A DNA stretch of 64,000 nt from Paractinoplanes abujensis (GCF_014204895.1 NZ_JACHMF010000001.1:2480001-2544000); one strand, 5' to 3'. Counted from the first letter of the stretch, positions 9,897 to 19,061 are shown. Translations and numbers: made by a program. The notes: generated from the sequence alone by a model not told the origin.

Positions 9897-11525
9897 TCAC
9901 CGCACGGGGACCGTCGTCGTCACGGTGGCCTGGTCGATCTCGGACACCCGCAGCGTCATGGACAGCTGCCAGTCCCCGGCGATCGGGAACGTGACCGCGC
10001 CCAGGCCCTGGTTGTCGACCACGGTGGCCACCGGCGCGTCGATCGCTTCGACGCCCTGCGCCGGCAACGACACCGACACCTTCCACTCGAGCACCTTGAG
10101 CGGCTTGCCCTCCGGGGTGTACGCGAACGCGTGCAGCGTGTTGTATTCACCCACCGTGGCCGGGAAGATCTCGAACTGCACCGCGTACAGCCGGCTGTTG
10201 AGGGTCTCCACGAAGCCGCGCGACCTCTGGGCGGCCACGGCCTCCACGTCCACCGTACGGCCGGTGGTCGTCTGCACGAGCACCGCGCTGGCCGCCAGCA
10301 CGAGCACGGTAATCGCCAGTTCGAGGCCGACGGCACGCCGCAGCCGGGCCGGGGTGGCCGCGGCGATCCCCCGCTGCACGAGCCGCCGGGACACGAACGC
10401 GACGGCCAGCACGACCGCCAGCAGCCCGGTCTTGAGCAGGATGAGCCGGCCGTACGTGGAGGAGAACAGCGCGTCCAGCGTGCCCAGCTGGATCAGGGCC
10501 TGGATCGCGCCCGCCGCGACCAGCCAGTACACGGCGAAGGCAGCCCACCGCGACCAGGCCGGCAGGATCAGCCGCAGCTCCCGGGTCTCGGCCCGGCGCA
10601 GCAGGAAGACGGCCAGCGCGACGAGCCCGCCCAGCCACACGCTCATGGCGGCCAGGTGCGCCGTGTCGGCCACGATCAGCAGCCACGCCTGCGGGCCGGC
10701 CGCCGGGTGCCCGGTCAGCGGCCACGTCACGAGGATGCCTGCGGTGAGCGCGGCCAGCAGCAGCGCCGGCCGCCCCCCGGCGGCGCGCCGCAACCGGCCC
10801 ACCAGCGCGGCGGCGATCGCCAGCAGGGCCAGCCGGGCGCTCAGCGTGAGGCCGAAGTCGCTGCTCAGCACCTGCCGCAACTCGGCCGGGGCGACGTCGA
10901 ACAGGCCCGCCCCGGAGCTGGCCGGCGCCTGCAGCCACAGCCCGGCCAGGGTGGCCGCGGCGATCAGGGCCAGGCCGCCGCGGGCCAGGCGCACCGGCCC
11001 GGCGCGGGACAGCCGGCGCGGCCACCACAGCGCGAGCACCAGGACCGGGCCCAGGGCCAGGGACAGGCCCGCGTAACCGAGCCACTTGGTGACGGCCGTC
11101 GCCGTCTGCACCGACTGGGCCACCTCCTCGACGGGCGCGGTCGGCGCGTTCTCGGAGGGGGCGCCGACCGAGAACGTGTACGCCCCCGAGACGGGATGGC
11201 TGTCGGCCGAGATGATGCGGTAGCTGACCAGATACGTGCCCAGGGGACGCTCGGCCGGGCGGACCTTGATCACCAGGCCCTCGGCCGTGATCTCGGGGTC
11301 GCCCTCGCTGATCCGTTTGCCGTCGGGCCCGATCACCTGCGAACGGCCCGGCACGACCTGCACGTTCTCGCTGAACCGGAGGACCACCCGCTCGGGCGCC
11401 GCCGGGACCACGGAACCCTGCTGCGGACTGGCCGCGCTGAGCACGGCGTGCGCAAACGCCGGTTGCGCCGGCCACCAGCCGGCCAGGGCCAGCAAGCAGA
11501 CCGCCAGCAGAGCGGACTTCCGCAC
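9897..11525 (-). CDS. CopC-CopD fusion copper protein with C-terminal extracytoplasmic domain
   Basis: 542 residues. Signal peptide to about residue 25 (AQPAFA), then a mature N-terminus beginning with His26, the Cu(II) ligand of CopC proteins. The CopC beta-sandwich runs to about 125 (GTYLVSYRIISADSHPVSGAYTF). A CopD-type membrane domain of eight or so helices follows (150-425), then a beta-rich domain (440-540) resembling FixH/CtaK-like modules. CopC/CopD proteins bind copper outside and move it across the membrane. GTG start with GGAGG 8 bases upstream, and a TATAGT element about 25 bases further up. Confidence 0.9.
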   Translation of the reverse strand: MRKSALLAVCLLALAGWWPAQPAFAHAVLSAASPQQGSVVPAAPERVVLRFSENVQVVPGRSQVIGPDGKRISEGDPEITAEGLVIKVRPAERPLGTYLVSYRIISADSHPVSGAYTFSVGAPSENAPTAPVEEVAQSVQTATAVTKWLGYAGLSLALGPVLVLALWWPRRLSRAGPVRLARGGLALIAAATLAGLWLQAPASSGAGLFDVAPAELRQVLSSDFGLTLSARLALLAIAAALVGRLRRAAGGRPALLLAALTAGILVTWPLTGHPAAGPQAWLLIVADTAHLAAMSVWLGGLVALAVFLLRRAETRELRLILPAWSRWAAFAVYWLVAAGAIQALIQLGTLDALFSSTYGRLILLKTGLLAVVLAVAFVSRRLVQRGIAAATPARLRRAVGLELAITVLVLAASAVLVQTTTGRTVDVEAVAAQRSRGFVETLNSRLYAVQFEIFPATVGEYNTLHAFAYTPEGKPLKVLEWKVSVSLPAQGVEAIDAPVATVVDNQGLGAVTFPIAGDWQLSMTLRVSEIDQATVTTTVPVR

Positions 11526-11643
11526 CAGGGGGACCTCCCAAACGTCCGGCGCACTATAGCCAGGACGCGGCTCCGGTCTCCCACGCCCTCCTAGCGCATA
11601 CGGACCGCTGAGCCAGGAGGATCAATGATCAACACCCTCGGTT

Positions 11644-12096
11644 TCAGAGCGTGACCGTGATGCCCGCCGACTCGCTGGTCTCGCGCAGCTCCAGATACCT
11701 GATCTCGGGCATCGCGTAGAACAGGTTGTCGGTCACCTCGGAGCGCGGTCCCAGGTCCTCGAACAGGTGGGTGCCCCGGCGCACCGAGGCCACGGCGTCG
11801 GCCAGATGCACGGCCCCGTCCGGGTCGAACGCGCGGGCGAAGGCGATCCCCGGCTTGCGGGGCTCGTCCGACAGGTTCTTGATCGTGATCCGCACGGTGC
11901 AGGTCGTCGTGCAGTCGACCGCGTTCACCGTGTACTGGAAGATGCCCTCCCGGGTCACCGGCCGGCCGGCCACACCCGTGTCCGCCTTCGCCGGCCCGTC
12001 CCCGCCCCGCCCGTACGCCAGCGACCCCCCGGCCCCGGCCACAGCCACCACCACGACGGCGATCCACGGCCAGTGCCGGGTCCTCGGAGCACGCAT
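11644..12096 (-). CDS. Secreted or membrane-anchored DUF4352-like protein
   Basis: 150 residues from the ATG at 12096: one N-terminal hydrophobic helix (WPWIAVVVVAVAGAGG), then an extracytoplasmic beta-rich domain with two cysteines (DCTTTCTVRITIKNLSDEP). The pattern resembles DUF4352/telomeric-repeat-factor-like immunoglobulin folds that mediate accessory roles at the envelope. A GTG at 12114 is an alternative start; neither has a strong ribosome-binding site. No partner gene is evident. Confidence 0.6.
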   Translation of the reverse strand: MRAPRTRHWPWIAVVVVAVAGAGGSLAYGRGGDGPAKADTGVAGRPVTREGIFQYTVNAVDCTTTCTVRITIKNLSDEPRKPGIAFARAFDPDGAVHLADAVASVRRGTHLFEDLGPRSEVTDNLFYAMPEIRYLELRETSESAGITVTL

Positions 12097-12157
12097 GCCG
12101 CCTACAGTCGGCACCGCGGCCGCCCACTGAAGGATCAGGTGGCGGCGGGGCCGGATC

Positions 12158-13291
12158 TCAGTGGGGATGCTCGTGGCGGTGGGCGCGCAGCACGTCCAGG
12201 CCGAAGTCGTTGGACGGGTCGCGCCAGACGGAGTGGGCGTGGTTGGCGCCGCGCTGGGTGTTGTCCCACTCGATCAGCAGGCGCGGGCCCTGCACCCGGT
12301 AGTAGTGGGGCGCGCCCGGTTCGACCGAGCCCGCCCACGCGAAATGCACGGCGTCCAGCGCCGGCCCCTCGTACGCGGGCAGGGGTGAGACCGCCTCGGG
12401 AACCCTGTCGAAATACGTCGCCAGCAGCGCCCGCAGCACGTCCCGCCGGCCCGGCGACAGGTCGGAACCCGCCACCCCTTTCGCCCGTACGGTGTATTCG
12501 AGCGCACGGTGATCGTCGTCGCCCAGGCCGGCCGCGGCGTCGATCCGGTCGCTGGCCGCCTGCAACTTGTCCTGCTCGTGCGGGTCGGCGAACCGGTCGC
12601 CCCGCCACACCCCGGCCAGCGGGATCACCCGATCGCCGGCACCGATCACGCTGCGGTTGCCGGTCACCAGGTCGCTGGGCGCCCGGGCGGACAGGATCGC
12701 GCGGCGCCGCTGCTCGTCCGTCAGCGCCAGGACCAGCTCGCGGGCCAGGTCCTCGACACGGGCCAGGGGCCGGTTGACCGCCCCGCCCAGCAGTTCGGAC
12801 GAGGCCGGGTCGGCACCCATGAAGCACGGCGTGGTCGCGACCACCGCACCGTCCACGACCAGATAGTTGAGTGACACGTGATGCCCGCCGAAACGCCATC
12901 CCCACGTGCCCCGCCCGGGTTCGCCGAAGACGCGCAGGTAGTACAGCCCCGGGTCGCGGCCCCGCTCCCGGTCGAACCTGGTCCCGAAGCCCTCGGTGTG
13001 ATCGAGCACGTTCTCCAGCCCGATGGTCGTGGCCACGGTGACGTAACCCGCCCGCGACAGCCCGGTCGCCACCAGGCGCATGGCCGCCTGCTGCTGGGCC
13101 GGCCGCTGCTGATGAAACGTCAGGCCGCCGTGGTCGGTCGGCGTGTAGAACCAGCGCCGTCGCTCGTCGTCGCTCGCATCGTCCGCCGGCATCGCCCCGG
13201 CCGCGATCCCCCGCTGCTCCGCGCTGAGCAGGCCGAGCCAGGCCCGCGCCGCCTCGTTCATGTGAGCAGCAAGGTCCCGGCGCGCCGACAT
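12158..13291 (-). CDS. DUF3500-family protein
   Basis: 377 residues, matching the DUF3500 pattern: YTPTDHGGLTFHQQRPAQQQ, GHHVSLNYLVVDG, TPCFMGADPASS, and the C-terminal HYYRVQGPRLLIEWDNTQ and NHAHSVWRDPSNDFG. The family is full length here and soluble; its enzymatic role is unknown to me, though conserved His residues suggest metal binding. ATG at 13291 preferred, with GAGG just upstream; a TTG at 13300 is in frame. Divergent from the FhuF-like gene. Confidence 0.88.
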   Translation of the reverse strand: MSARRDLAAHMNEAARAWLGLLSAEQRGIAAGAMPADDASDDERRRWFYTPTDHGGLTFHQQRPAQQQAAMRLVATGLSRAGYVTVATTIGLENVLDHTEGFGTRFDRERGRDPGLYYLRVFGEPGRGTWGWRFGGHHVSLNYLVVDGAVVATTPCFMGADPASSELLGGAVNRPLARVEDLARELVLALTDEQRRRAILSARAPSDLVTGNRSVIGAGDRVIPLAGVWRGDRFADPHEQDKLQAASDRIDAAAGLGDDDHRALEYTVRAKGVAGSDLSPGRRDVLRALLATYFDRVPEAVSPLPAYEGPALDAVHFAWAGSVEPGAPHYYRVQGPRLLIEWDNTQRGANHAHSVWRDPSNDFGLDVLRAHRHEHPH

Positions 13292-13323
13292 GCCCCTCAA
13301 TGTAGTCGGCGGCCGGTCGTAGA

Positions 13324-14097
13324 GTGGGCGGCGTGCCAGTGCTCGAGGCCGCCGCGCGGTTCGGTCCCTATTTCGTGTGGCAGCCCCGCGACGACGAGCC
13401 CGGCTGGCGACCGCTGACCGACCTGCTCGATCCGGCCGTCGCGGCCGAACGCGTCGCGGCCGGGCAGCGGGTGCTCAGGCGCATGTCGGGGCTGGGGCCC
13501 GACCAGCTCGGCGAGCGTGTGGTCGCGTCCACGATCTTCCTGGGGCTGGCCTCGCGGCTGGTGTCGCCGCTGCTGGCCACGGCCGCGCTGACCGGGGTCG
13601 TGCCGGCGGCCGACCCGGCCCGGCTGTGGTGGCGGCCCGTCGAGGGTGGGCCCCTCCCCCTCTCGTACCGGGAAATGGGGGTCACGGACGAGTCTTTGCA
13701 CCGGGTCGCGATCGGGAGACTGGTCGCGCCGTTGCTCGAGGTCTTCCAGCGGCATTTCGTGCTGTCGCCGCAGGTGCTGTGGGGCAACGTGGCGTCGGCG
13801 CTGGGCGGGGCGGCCGGGATGATCGCCGACGCGGGTGACCCGGTGGCCGCGGAACGCAGCGCCGCCCTCGTGGCCGAGTTGCTCGCCGTGCCGCCCCTGC
13901 TCGGCACGGCCACGCTGCACCGGCCCGATCAGCGGCACGCGCGCTGGTTCCTGGAGCGCCACAACTGCTGCTTGTACTACCGGATCCCCGGCGGCGGCAC
14001 CTGCGGCGACTGCGTGCTGACGCCCGACGACCAGCGGCGGCGGCAGTGGCGGGCGGTCCTGAACCGCCGGTCCGGGGCAGAATCGACTGGTGACTGA
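13324..14097 (+). CDS. FhuF-like (2Fe-2S) ferric siderophore reductase
   Basis: 257 residues. The C-terminus carries a cysteine signature of FhuF proteins, CCLYYRIPGGGTCGDC (CC-x10-C-x2-C), which binds a 2Fe-2S cluster used to reduce ferric siderophores. The middle part matches the helical FhuF/IucA-like core. Starts at GTG 13324 or GTG 13333; no Shine-Dalgarno clearly decides. Overlaps the start of the PPOX gene by 8 bases, so co-translated. No siderophore transporter is adjacent. Confidence 0.8.
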   Translation: MGGVPVLEAAARFGPYFVWQPRDDEPGWRPLTDLLDPAVAAERVAAGQRVLRRMSGLGPDQLGERVVASTIFLGLASRLVSPLLATAALTGVVPAADPARLWWRPVEGGPLPLSYREMGVTDESLHRVAIGRLVAPLLEVFQRHFVLSPQVLWGNVASALGGAAGMIADAGDPVAAERSAALVAELLAVPPLLGTATLHRPDQRHARWFLERHNCCLYYRIPGGGTCGDCVLTPDDQRRRQWRAVLNRRSGAESTGD

Positions 14098-14515
14098 CTT
14101 CGATCCGCGGGCGCTGCTCGCCGAAAGCCGCCTCGGGGTGCTGGCCACGCTCAAGTCGAGCGGCCTGCCCCAGCTGTCCCCCGTCACTCCGTTCTACGAC
14201 CGCGACGCGGAACGCATCTATGTGTCGGTCACCGACGGCCGGGCCAAGACGGCCAACGTACGCCGTGACCCACGCGCCGCCCTCGAGGTGACCAGCGCCG
14301 ACGGCCGTTCCTGGGCCACCGCCGAGGGCACCGTCGAGCTGATCGGGCCGGGCACCGACCCGCACGGCCCCGAGGTCGAGGCCCTGGTCGACTACTACCG
14401 CCGCGCCGCCGGCGAACACCCCGACTGGGACGAGTACCGCCGGGTGATGGTGTCCGACCGCCGCGTGCTGCTGGTGCTCGTCGTCGGGCACGTCTACGGC
14501 CGGCGCATCGGCTGA
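14090..14515 (+). CDS. PPOX-class F420-dependent oxidoreductase-like protein
   Basis: 141 residues. Small split-barrel flavin/F420 protein with the family motifs ESRLGVLATLKSSGLPQLSPV, DGRAKTANVRRDPRAALEV and the C-terminal RVMVSDRRVLLVLV. In actinobacteria these bind coenzyme F420 (or FMN) and reduce various substrates, with biliverdin among known ones. GTG start lies inside the end of the FhuF-like gene, so the two form an operon. Confidence 0.88.
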   Translation: MTDFDPRALLAESRLGVLATLKSSGLPQLSPVTPFYDRDAERIYVSVTDGRAKTANVRRDPRAALEVTSADGRSWATAEGTVELIGPGTDPHGPEVEALVDYYRRAAGEHPDWDEYRRVMVSDRRVLLVLVVGHVYGRRIG

Positions 14516-14583
14516 CATCCGTCACGGCCGAAACCGGTCGTTCGGCCCCCCGGCAGGTGACGCGGGAGCGGTCCACTGTAGGC

Positions 14584-15591
14584 ATGACTCGCCGGATCGC
14601 TCCCGCCCTCGGGCTGTTCTTCCTGGCCCCCCTCGTGGCCGAGTTCCTGCTCGGCAATCTGCCCATCACCCTTCTGCCCGCGGTGATCGCGCTGGCCCCG
14701 ATGTACGGCGGGGGCGCGCTGCTCATCCGCGAACTCGTGCGCCGCCGCGGCCTGGGCTGGCCCAGCATCCTCGTGCTCGGGGTGGCGTACGGGGTCCTGG
14801 AAGAGGGGTTGACCACGCAGTCGCTGTTCAACCCCGGCTATGCCGACCAGCATCTGCTGACCGAGGGGTTCGTACCCGCGCTGGGCATCTCGGTCCCGTG
14901 GACCCTGTACGTGATCGGGCTGCACGTCTTCTGGAGCGTCGGCGCGCCGATCCTGATGACGGAGGCGATCGCCCGCGACCGGCGCACGACTCCCTGGCTG
15001 GGCCGCACCGGGCTGATCGTGACCGGGGTGCTGTTCGCAGCGGGCATCGCGACCACGACCGCGATCACCATGGCGATGTGGCCCTACACCGCCACGCCCG
15101 GCCAGTTCGCCGGCACCGGTGTCGTCCTGGCCCTGCTCGTCGCGGGCGGCCTGCTGCCGCTGCGGTTCCGGGGCCGCGACGGCAGACCACCCCGGGCCCG
15201 TACGGTCCTGGCCACCACGCTTCTCGCGGGCGCGTTCTTCCAGGGCCTCACCCTGGCCGAGCTGCCGACATGGCTGACGATCACCGTGTGGGTCGCCGAC
15301 GTGACCGTCTACCTGACCCTGATCGCCCGCTGGTCGGCGCGCACCGGCTGGGCCGACCGGCACCGGCTCGCCGTCGGCGCAGGCGCGCTGCTCACGTACG
15401 CCTGGCACTCGTTCGTGGAGACCCCGACCGGCGCCGCCGAGGCGTGGATCGACCTGATCGGCAACGCCGTCTTCGCCGCGGGCGCGGCCGGGCTGATCTG
15501 GTTCGCGGCGCGCCGGTTGCGGGCGGGCGAGATCTCCGCCATGCCGGACCGTCGATCAATGGCCGAGGCGCCCCGCCGCGCAGTACGGTGA
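14584..15591 (+). CDS. Polytopic membrane protein, function unknown
   Basis: 335 residues with about nine hydrophobic helices. A conserved-looking acidic pair occurs in YGVLEEGLTTQSLFNPGY, in a membrane setting, and reminds of CPBP/Abi proteases, but the full CPBP motif set (EExxxR and two HxxxH/N) is not complete. ATG start at 14584. The SEC-C gene begins 4 bases after its stop, so they probably share a transcript. Confidence 0.7.
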   Translation: MTRRIAPALGLFFLAPLVAEFLLGNLPITLLPAVIALAPMYGGGALLIRELVRRRGLGWPSILVLGVAYGVLEEGLTTQSLFNPGYADQHLLTEGFVPALGISVPWTLYVIGLHVFWSVGAPILMTEAIARDRRTTPWLGRTGLIVTGVLFAAGIATTTAITMAMWPYTATPGQFAGTGVVLALLVAGGLLPLRFRGRDGRPPRARTVLATTLLAGAFFQGLTLAELPTWLTITVWVADVTVYLTLIARWSARTGWADRHRLAVGAGALLTYAWHSFVETPTGAAEAWIDLIGNAVFAAGAAGLIWFAARRLRAGEISAMPDRRSMAEAPRRAVR

Positions 15592-15595
15592 CGGC

Positions 15596-16588
15596 GTGGC
15601 TTTCAAAACCGAGCTGACCAGCTCCGACCTGAGTGAGATCCGGCAGTCCGCCCTGGGTGCGGCCGACCCGCTCGGCATCGCCGCCGACCTGGCCGACGCC
15701 GCCGAGGCGGGCCGTCTGGCGGACAAGGACGACGCGGGTTACGCCCTCGCGCTCGCCGCCGAGATCGCGGAGAGCCGCGCGAAACTCGACGCCGCGCTGC
15801 GCTACGTCGAGCGCGCCGTCGAGGCGTACGGGGAAAGGGACGACAGCCAGGCCGGCGCCGCCCGCGCCCTGCACGCGCGCATCCTGTTCCGGCTGGGCCG
15901 CTCCGACGAGGCGCTGGCCCGGCTGGAGCCGCTGCGCCCACTGCTCACCCGCTATCCCGACGCGGCCGCCTTCGTCACCGCCGCCCTGGGCGCGGGCCAG
16001 GAACACCGGCTGGCCGAGAAGTGGCTGACCGAGGCCGTGCAGGAGGGCCTGGGCGCCTCCGGCAGCACGACCGAGCCGTCGTCGGCCGAGGACGCCGGGG
16101 TGCTGTTCTTCCTGCTGCAGCAGCGGCACCGGCTGCGCCACGCGCTGGGCCTGCAGCACGACACGCACGACAACCTGGCCGAGCGGCTCGAGACCCGGCT
16201 GGCCAACGCGGGCGCCACCGCCGGCCCGGCGGTCGACCTGCTGTTCTTCCGGCAGGCCGAGTTCGGCAAGCTGCTCGAGCAGTTCCCGGCATTGTCGTCC
16301 GTGTTCGGCGCCGACTGGGACGAGCACCGCGCGATCCTCGAGCGCGAGCTGGTGCGCCTGACCGGCACCGGCCGCACGGGCCTGACCGTGCTGCCCGGCA
16401 CGGTCGTCGGCCTGACCGGTTTTGCCGGTGCCGACGGTGACGTGGCCGACGCCCGGGTCCGCTCCGGCTACGCCCAGCAGCTGGCCGGCCGCGAGGGGCA
16501 GATCACCTGGCCGCCGGAGCGCAACGGGGCCTGCTGGTGCGGTTCGGGCACCAAATACAAGAAGTGCTGCCTGCCCCGCTCCCGCTGA
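15596..16588 (+). CDS. SEC-C motif protein with helical-repeat N-terminus
   Basis: 330 residues. The C-terminus is a SEC-C zinc motif, CWCGSGTKYKKCC, the same metal-binding module found at the end of SecA and in many small actinobacterial proteins. Residues 20-150 are alanine-rich helices resembling TPR repeats (AALRYVERAVEAYGE, RILFRLGRSDEALARLEPL). Likely a protein- or ribosome-interacting factor; function not known. GTG start 4 bases after the preceding stop. Confidence 0.8.
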   Translation: MAFKTELTSSDLSEIRQSALGAADPLGIAADLADAAEAGRLADKDDAGYALALAAEIAESRAKLDAALRYVERAVEAYGERDDSQAGAARALHARILFRLGRSDEALARLEPLRPLLTRYPDAAAFVTAALGAGQEHRLAEKWLTEAVQEGLGASGSTTEPSSAEDAGVLFFLLQQRHRLRHALGLQHDTHDNLAERLETRLANAGATAGPAVDLLFFRQAEFGKLLEQFPALSSVFGADWDEHRAILERELVRLTGTGRTGLTVLPGTVVGLTGFAGADGDVADARVRSGYAQQLAGREGQITWPPERNGACWCGSGTKYKKCCLPRSR

Positions 16589-16604
16589 CGACTAAACTCC
16601 TGGG

Positions 16605-16808
16605 GTGACCGATCCTGATGAGGATCCGCTGGTTCCTTATCAGGACTCGGATGCCGAACCCGGAACCCGGCGCGGCGACTGGCGATGGCTGATCATCACG
16701 GTCGTCGTGCTGCTGGTTCTGTGCGGCGGGGCGGCCGTCGCCCTCAACTCGTGGCTGAGCGACAACGCGGGAAAGGTCCGCGACTCGGTGGCCACGCATC
16801 TGCGATGA
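16605..16808 (+). CDS. Single-pass small membrane protein
   Basis: 67 residues: acidic N-terminus, one transmembrane helix (WLIITVVVLLVLCGGAAVAL, about 28-47) and a short outer or inner tail. No family recognised. GTG start at 16605, 16 bases after the SEC-C gene stop; probably the last gene of that transcript. Confidence 0.55.
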   Translation: MTDPDEDPLVPYQDSDAEPGTRRGDWRWLIITVVVLLVLCGGAAVALNSWLSDNAGKVRDSVATHLR

Positions 16809-16847
16809 GCCCGGAAAGTGTCACACCCCCGGTGTTGCATGGGTGGC

Positions 16848-17720
16848 ATGACCATTGCCGTGACCACACCCACCGGACATGTCGGCTCCCACGTCGTCCG
16901 CCTGCTCGTCCAGGCCGGCGTGCGGCCGCGCGTGCTGGTGCGCGACCCTGACAAACTCCCGCCCGGCCTGCGCCCGCTGGTCGACGTGGCCCGGGGCGAC
17001 CTGCTCGACGCCGCGTTCGTGACCGAGGCCCTGACGGGCGCCGAGGCACTGTTCTGGGCCAGCCCCGAGGTGTTCACCGCGCCCGACCCGCTGGCCGACA
17101 TGGTCACCATGGGCGCACACGCCGCAGCCGCCGTCCGGGCCGCCGGAGTCGGCCGGGTGCTGCAGATCAGCAGCGTCGGCGCCGAACGCCGGCACGGCGC
17201 GGGCCTGATCGACGGCCTGGCCCGCAACGAGGAACAGCTGCGCGCCACCGGCGCCGACGTGCTCACCCTGCGCTGCGGCTACTTCTTCACCAACCTGCTC
17301 GGCATGCTGGACGCGATGAAGGCCGGGGTGCTGACCACCACGATGCCGCTCGACCAGCCGCTGTCCTGGGTCGACCCGCGCGACGTCGGCGAGGTGGCCG
17401 CGGCCCGCCTGCTGGCCGGCTGGTCCGGCAGCGCGGTCGGGGCGGTGCACGGCCCGGCCGACCTGTCGTGGGCCGAGGCCGCCTCGATCCTGTCCACGGC
17501 GACCGGCCGCACCCTGCAGGCCCAGCAGATCACCGACGACGACCTGCGCTCGGCCCTGCTCGGCGCGGGCCTGAGCGAGCCCGCCGCGTCCGGCGTCGTC
17601 GGCATGACAGCGGGCACCCGCGACGACTTCGAGCCCGACCAGAAGCGCGACTTCGTCAGCACGACCCCGTCCACGCTGGAGTCCTGGGCCTGCACCACGC
17701 TGCGCCCGCTGCTGCAGTGA
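16848..17720 (+). CDS. NmrA-type NAD(P)-binding protein (atypical SDR)
   Basis: 290 residues. The start MTIAVTTPTGHVGSHVVRLL is a Rossmann NAD(P) site, followed by the DVARGDLLD and GAEALFWASP segments of NmrA-like atypical SDRs (QOR2-like). There is no catalytic Tyr-x3-Lys, as usual in the group; members act as redox sensors or quinone reductases. Alternative start at 16818 lacks support. Downstream begins a long repeat region without genes. Confidence 0.85.
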   Translation: MTIAVTTPTGHVGSHVVRLLVQAGVRPRVLVRDPDKLPPGLRPLVDVARGDLLDAAFVTEALTGAEALFWASPEVFTAPDPLADMVTMGAHAAAAVRAAGVGRVLQISSVGAERRHGAGLIDGLARNEEQLRATGADVLTLRCGYFFTNLLGMLDAMKAGVLTTTMPLDQPLSWVDPRDVGEVAAARLLAGWSGSAVGAVHGPADLSWAEAASILSTATGRTLQAQQITDDDLRSALLGAGLSEPAASGVVGMTAGTRDDFEPDQKRDFVSTTPSTLESWACTTLRPLLQ

Positions 17721-17721
17721 G

Positions 17722-17935
17722 GAGCCGGCCCCGGGCCAGGTCCCCATCTGCCGTTCCGGCACCGGGTGCCGGCCGGCAACTGCTGCGCGGCAACAACGCG
17801 TCCGGCTCGTCCAGCATCGCCCGCGCCAGCTCCCCACCACTGACCGCCATCAACGCGGCCCGTCCGGCAGATGCGCGATGTCGAGCCGCTGCCGGGTCTC
17901 CGCCAGCCGCCACTGGACCGTCGGCCCGGCCCGGT
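17722..17935 (-). pseudogene. Possible remnant of an ABC-transporter ATPase
   Basis: On the minus strand one frame reads VQWRLAETRQRLDIAHLPDG and the next frame continues VSGGELARAMLDEPDALL. In that order they resemble the stretch before and across the ABC signature and start of Walker B, with a frameshift and internal loss. There is no Walker A and no intact frame. This is a pattern-level guess that a profile search would have to confirm. Confidence 0.3.
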
Positions 17936-17939
17936 CCGG

Positions 17940-18350
17940 GAGCCCGAGCCCAGCCCAGCAGCCCGAGCCCGAGCCCAGTAGCCCGAGCCCACCCCGGCCC
18001 GGCAGTCCGAAGCCAGCCCAGCCCGGCAAGCCTGAGCCCAGCCCAGCCCAGCCCGGTCTGGCCCGGCCCGGCCCAGCAAGCCCAGCCCAGCCCAGCCCAG
18101 CCCAGCCCAGGCCAGCCCAGCCCAGGCCCAGGCCAGCCCAGCCCAGGCCCAGCCCAGCCCGGTCCGGCCCAGCCAGCCCAGCCCAGCCCAGCCCAGGCCC
18201 AGGCCAGCCCAGCCCAGGCCCAGGCCAGCCCAGCCCAGGCCCAGCCCAGCCCGGTCCGGCCCAGCCAGCCCAGCCCAGCAAGCCTGAGCCCAGCCCAGCC
18301 CAGCCCAGCCCAGCCAGGCAGCCCGAGCCCAGCCCGGCCAGGCCCGGGCC
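17940..18350. repeat. CCCAG/GCCCA low-complexity array, G-quadruplex-prone on the minus strand
   Basis: About 400 bp built from 5-bp units (cccag) with variants (cccgg, ggcccagg). The purest run is 18081-18110, six perfect units. Higher-order structure exists: the segment around cccggtccggcccagccag at 18158 recurs 92 bp later at 18250. Because 5 is not a multiple of 3, all frames stay open, giving proline- or glycine-rich translations, but nothing indicates a gene. The minus strand is (GGGCT)n, which fits the G3N2 quadruplex pattern. Confidence 0.9.
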
Positions 18351-18376
18351 AGCGTCGCGTCGGCCACGCGCCCCGT

Positions 18377-18450
18377 CCCGCTGTCCCCGCCGGCCCACCC
18401 GCTGTCCCCGCAGGCCCACCCGCTGACCCCGGGGGCCGATCCGCTGAGGG
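18377..18450. repeat. Three and a half 21-bp tandem repeats
   Basis: Units at 18377-18397, 18398-18418 and 18419-18439 follow cccgctgtccccgc(c/a)ggccca, then a partial copy to about 18450. They sit directly after the pentamer array in the non-coding stretch 17721-18641. The rest of that stretch (18451-18641) shows no supported gene. Confidence 0.75.
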
Positions 18451-18641
18451 CTGGGCTGCCGCATACGCGAGCCGCCATGGCTCCGAACCGACCCCGAACC
18501 GTCTCGGCGCCCGCCGATCTTGCGAGCGGACACCTCCTCACCCGGATCGGCCTGATCAGCCCGGTCGAGCACGAGCGGCGTGCCTGGTCGGCAGGCATGC
18601 CGCCGCCGGGCTCGTGCCGGACCCGATCGCCGTGCTGACGG

Positions 18642-19061
18642 TCAGACCGCCGTGTGCGTGATGCGCAGGTAGTAGCCGTCGGGGTCGAAGAGCCTGAAGT
18701 CGCGCAGCCCCCACGGCTGCTCACGCAGCGGCTCGATGCGCAGCTGCCGCGCCCGGCAGCGGTCGTGCAGAGCGGCCACCTCGTCCGGGCCGCCCAGTTC
18801 GAGCACGATCTCGACACCCGCGCCGCGGTGGTGGTCGAGTGCCGCACTCCCGCCGGCGTCCGGTGCGCACCAAGCCGGTCCGGGCCCCGCCTCGTCCCGC
18901 GCGGACAACCCGCCGACCCGGCCCAGCCCCAGCGTGACCTCCCCGCGGCTCAGGCTCGCATAGAACTCCTCGCGCCGGATCAGCTCGAAGCCCAGCACGC
19001 CGGTGTAGAACGCCGCGCTGGTGTCGAGGTCTTGCACGAAGAGCTCCATCCGAAGTCGCAT
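18642..19061 (-). CDS. VOC-family (glyoxalase/bleomycin-resistance-like) protein
   Basis: 139 residues with two beta-alpha-beta-beta-beta modules: MELFVQDLDTSAAFYTGVLGFELIRRE and the C-terminal GLRDFRLFDPDGYYLRITHTAV. Metal ligands are plausible at His/Glu positions, but substrate is not predictable. ATG or CTG near 19061; RMELFV is the conserved start. Monocistronic, divergent from the GH3 gene. Confidence 0.85.
   Translation of the reverse strand: MRLRMELFVQDLDTSAAFYTGVLGFELIRREEFYASLSRGEVTLGLGRVGGLSARDEAGPGPAWCAPDAGGSAALDHHRGAGVEIVLELGGPDEVAALHDRCRARQLRIEPLREQPWGLRDFRLFDPDGYYLRITHTAV

Noticed and set aside
17279..18847. Long frames across the CCCAG array giving Gly-Leu-Gly-Trp or Pro-Ser-Gln repeats
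   Set aside because: A 5-bp repeat keeps all frames open; no start signal, no domain, and they overlap real genes at both ends.
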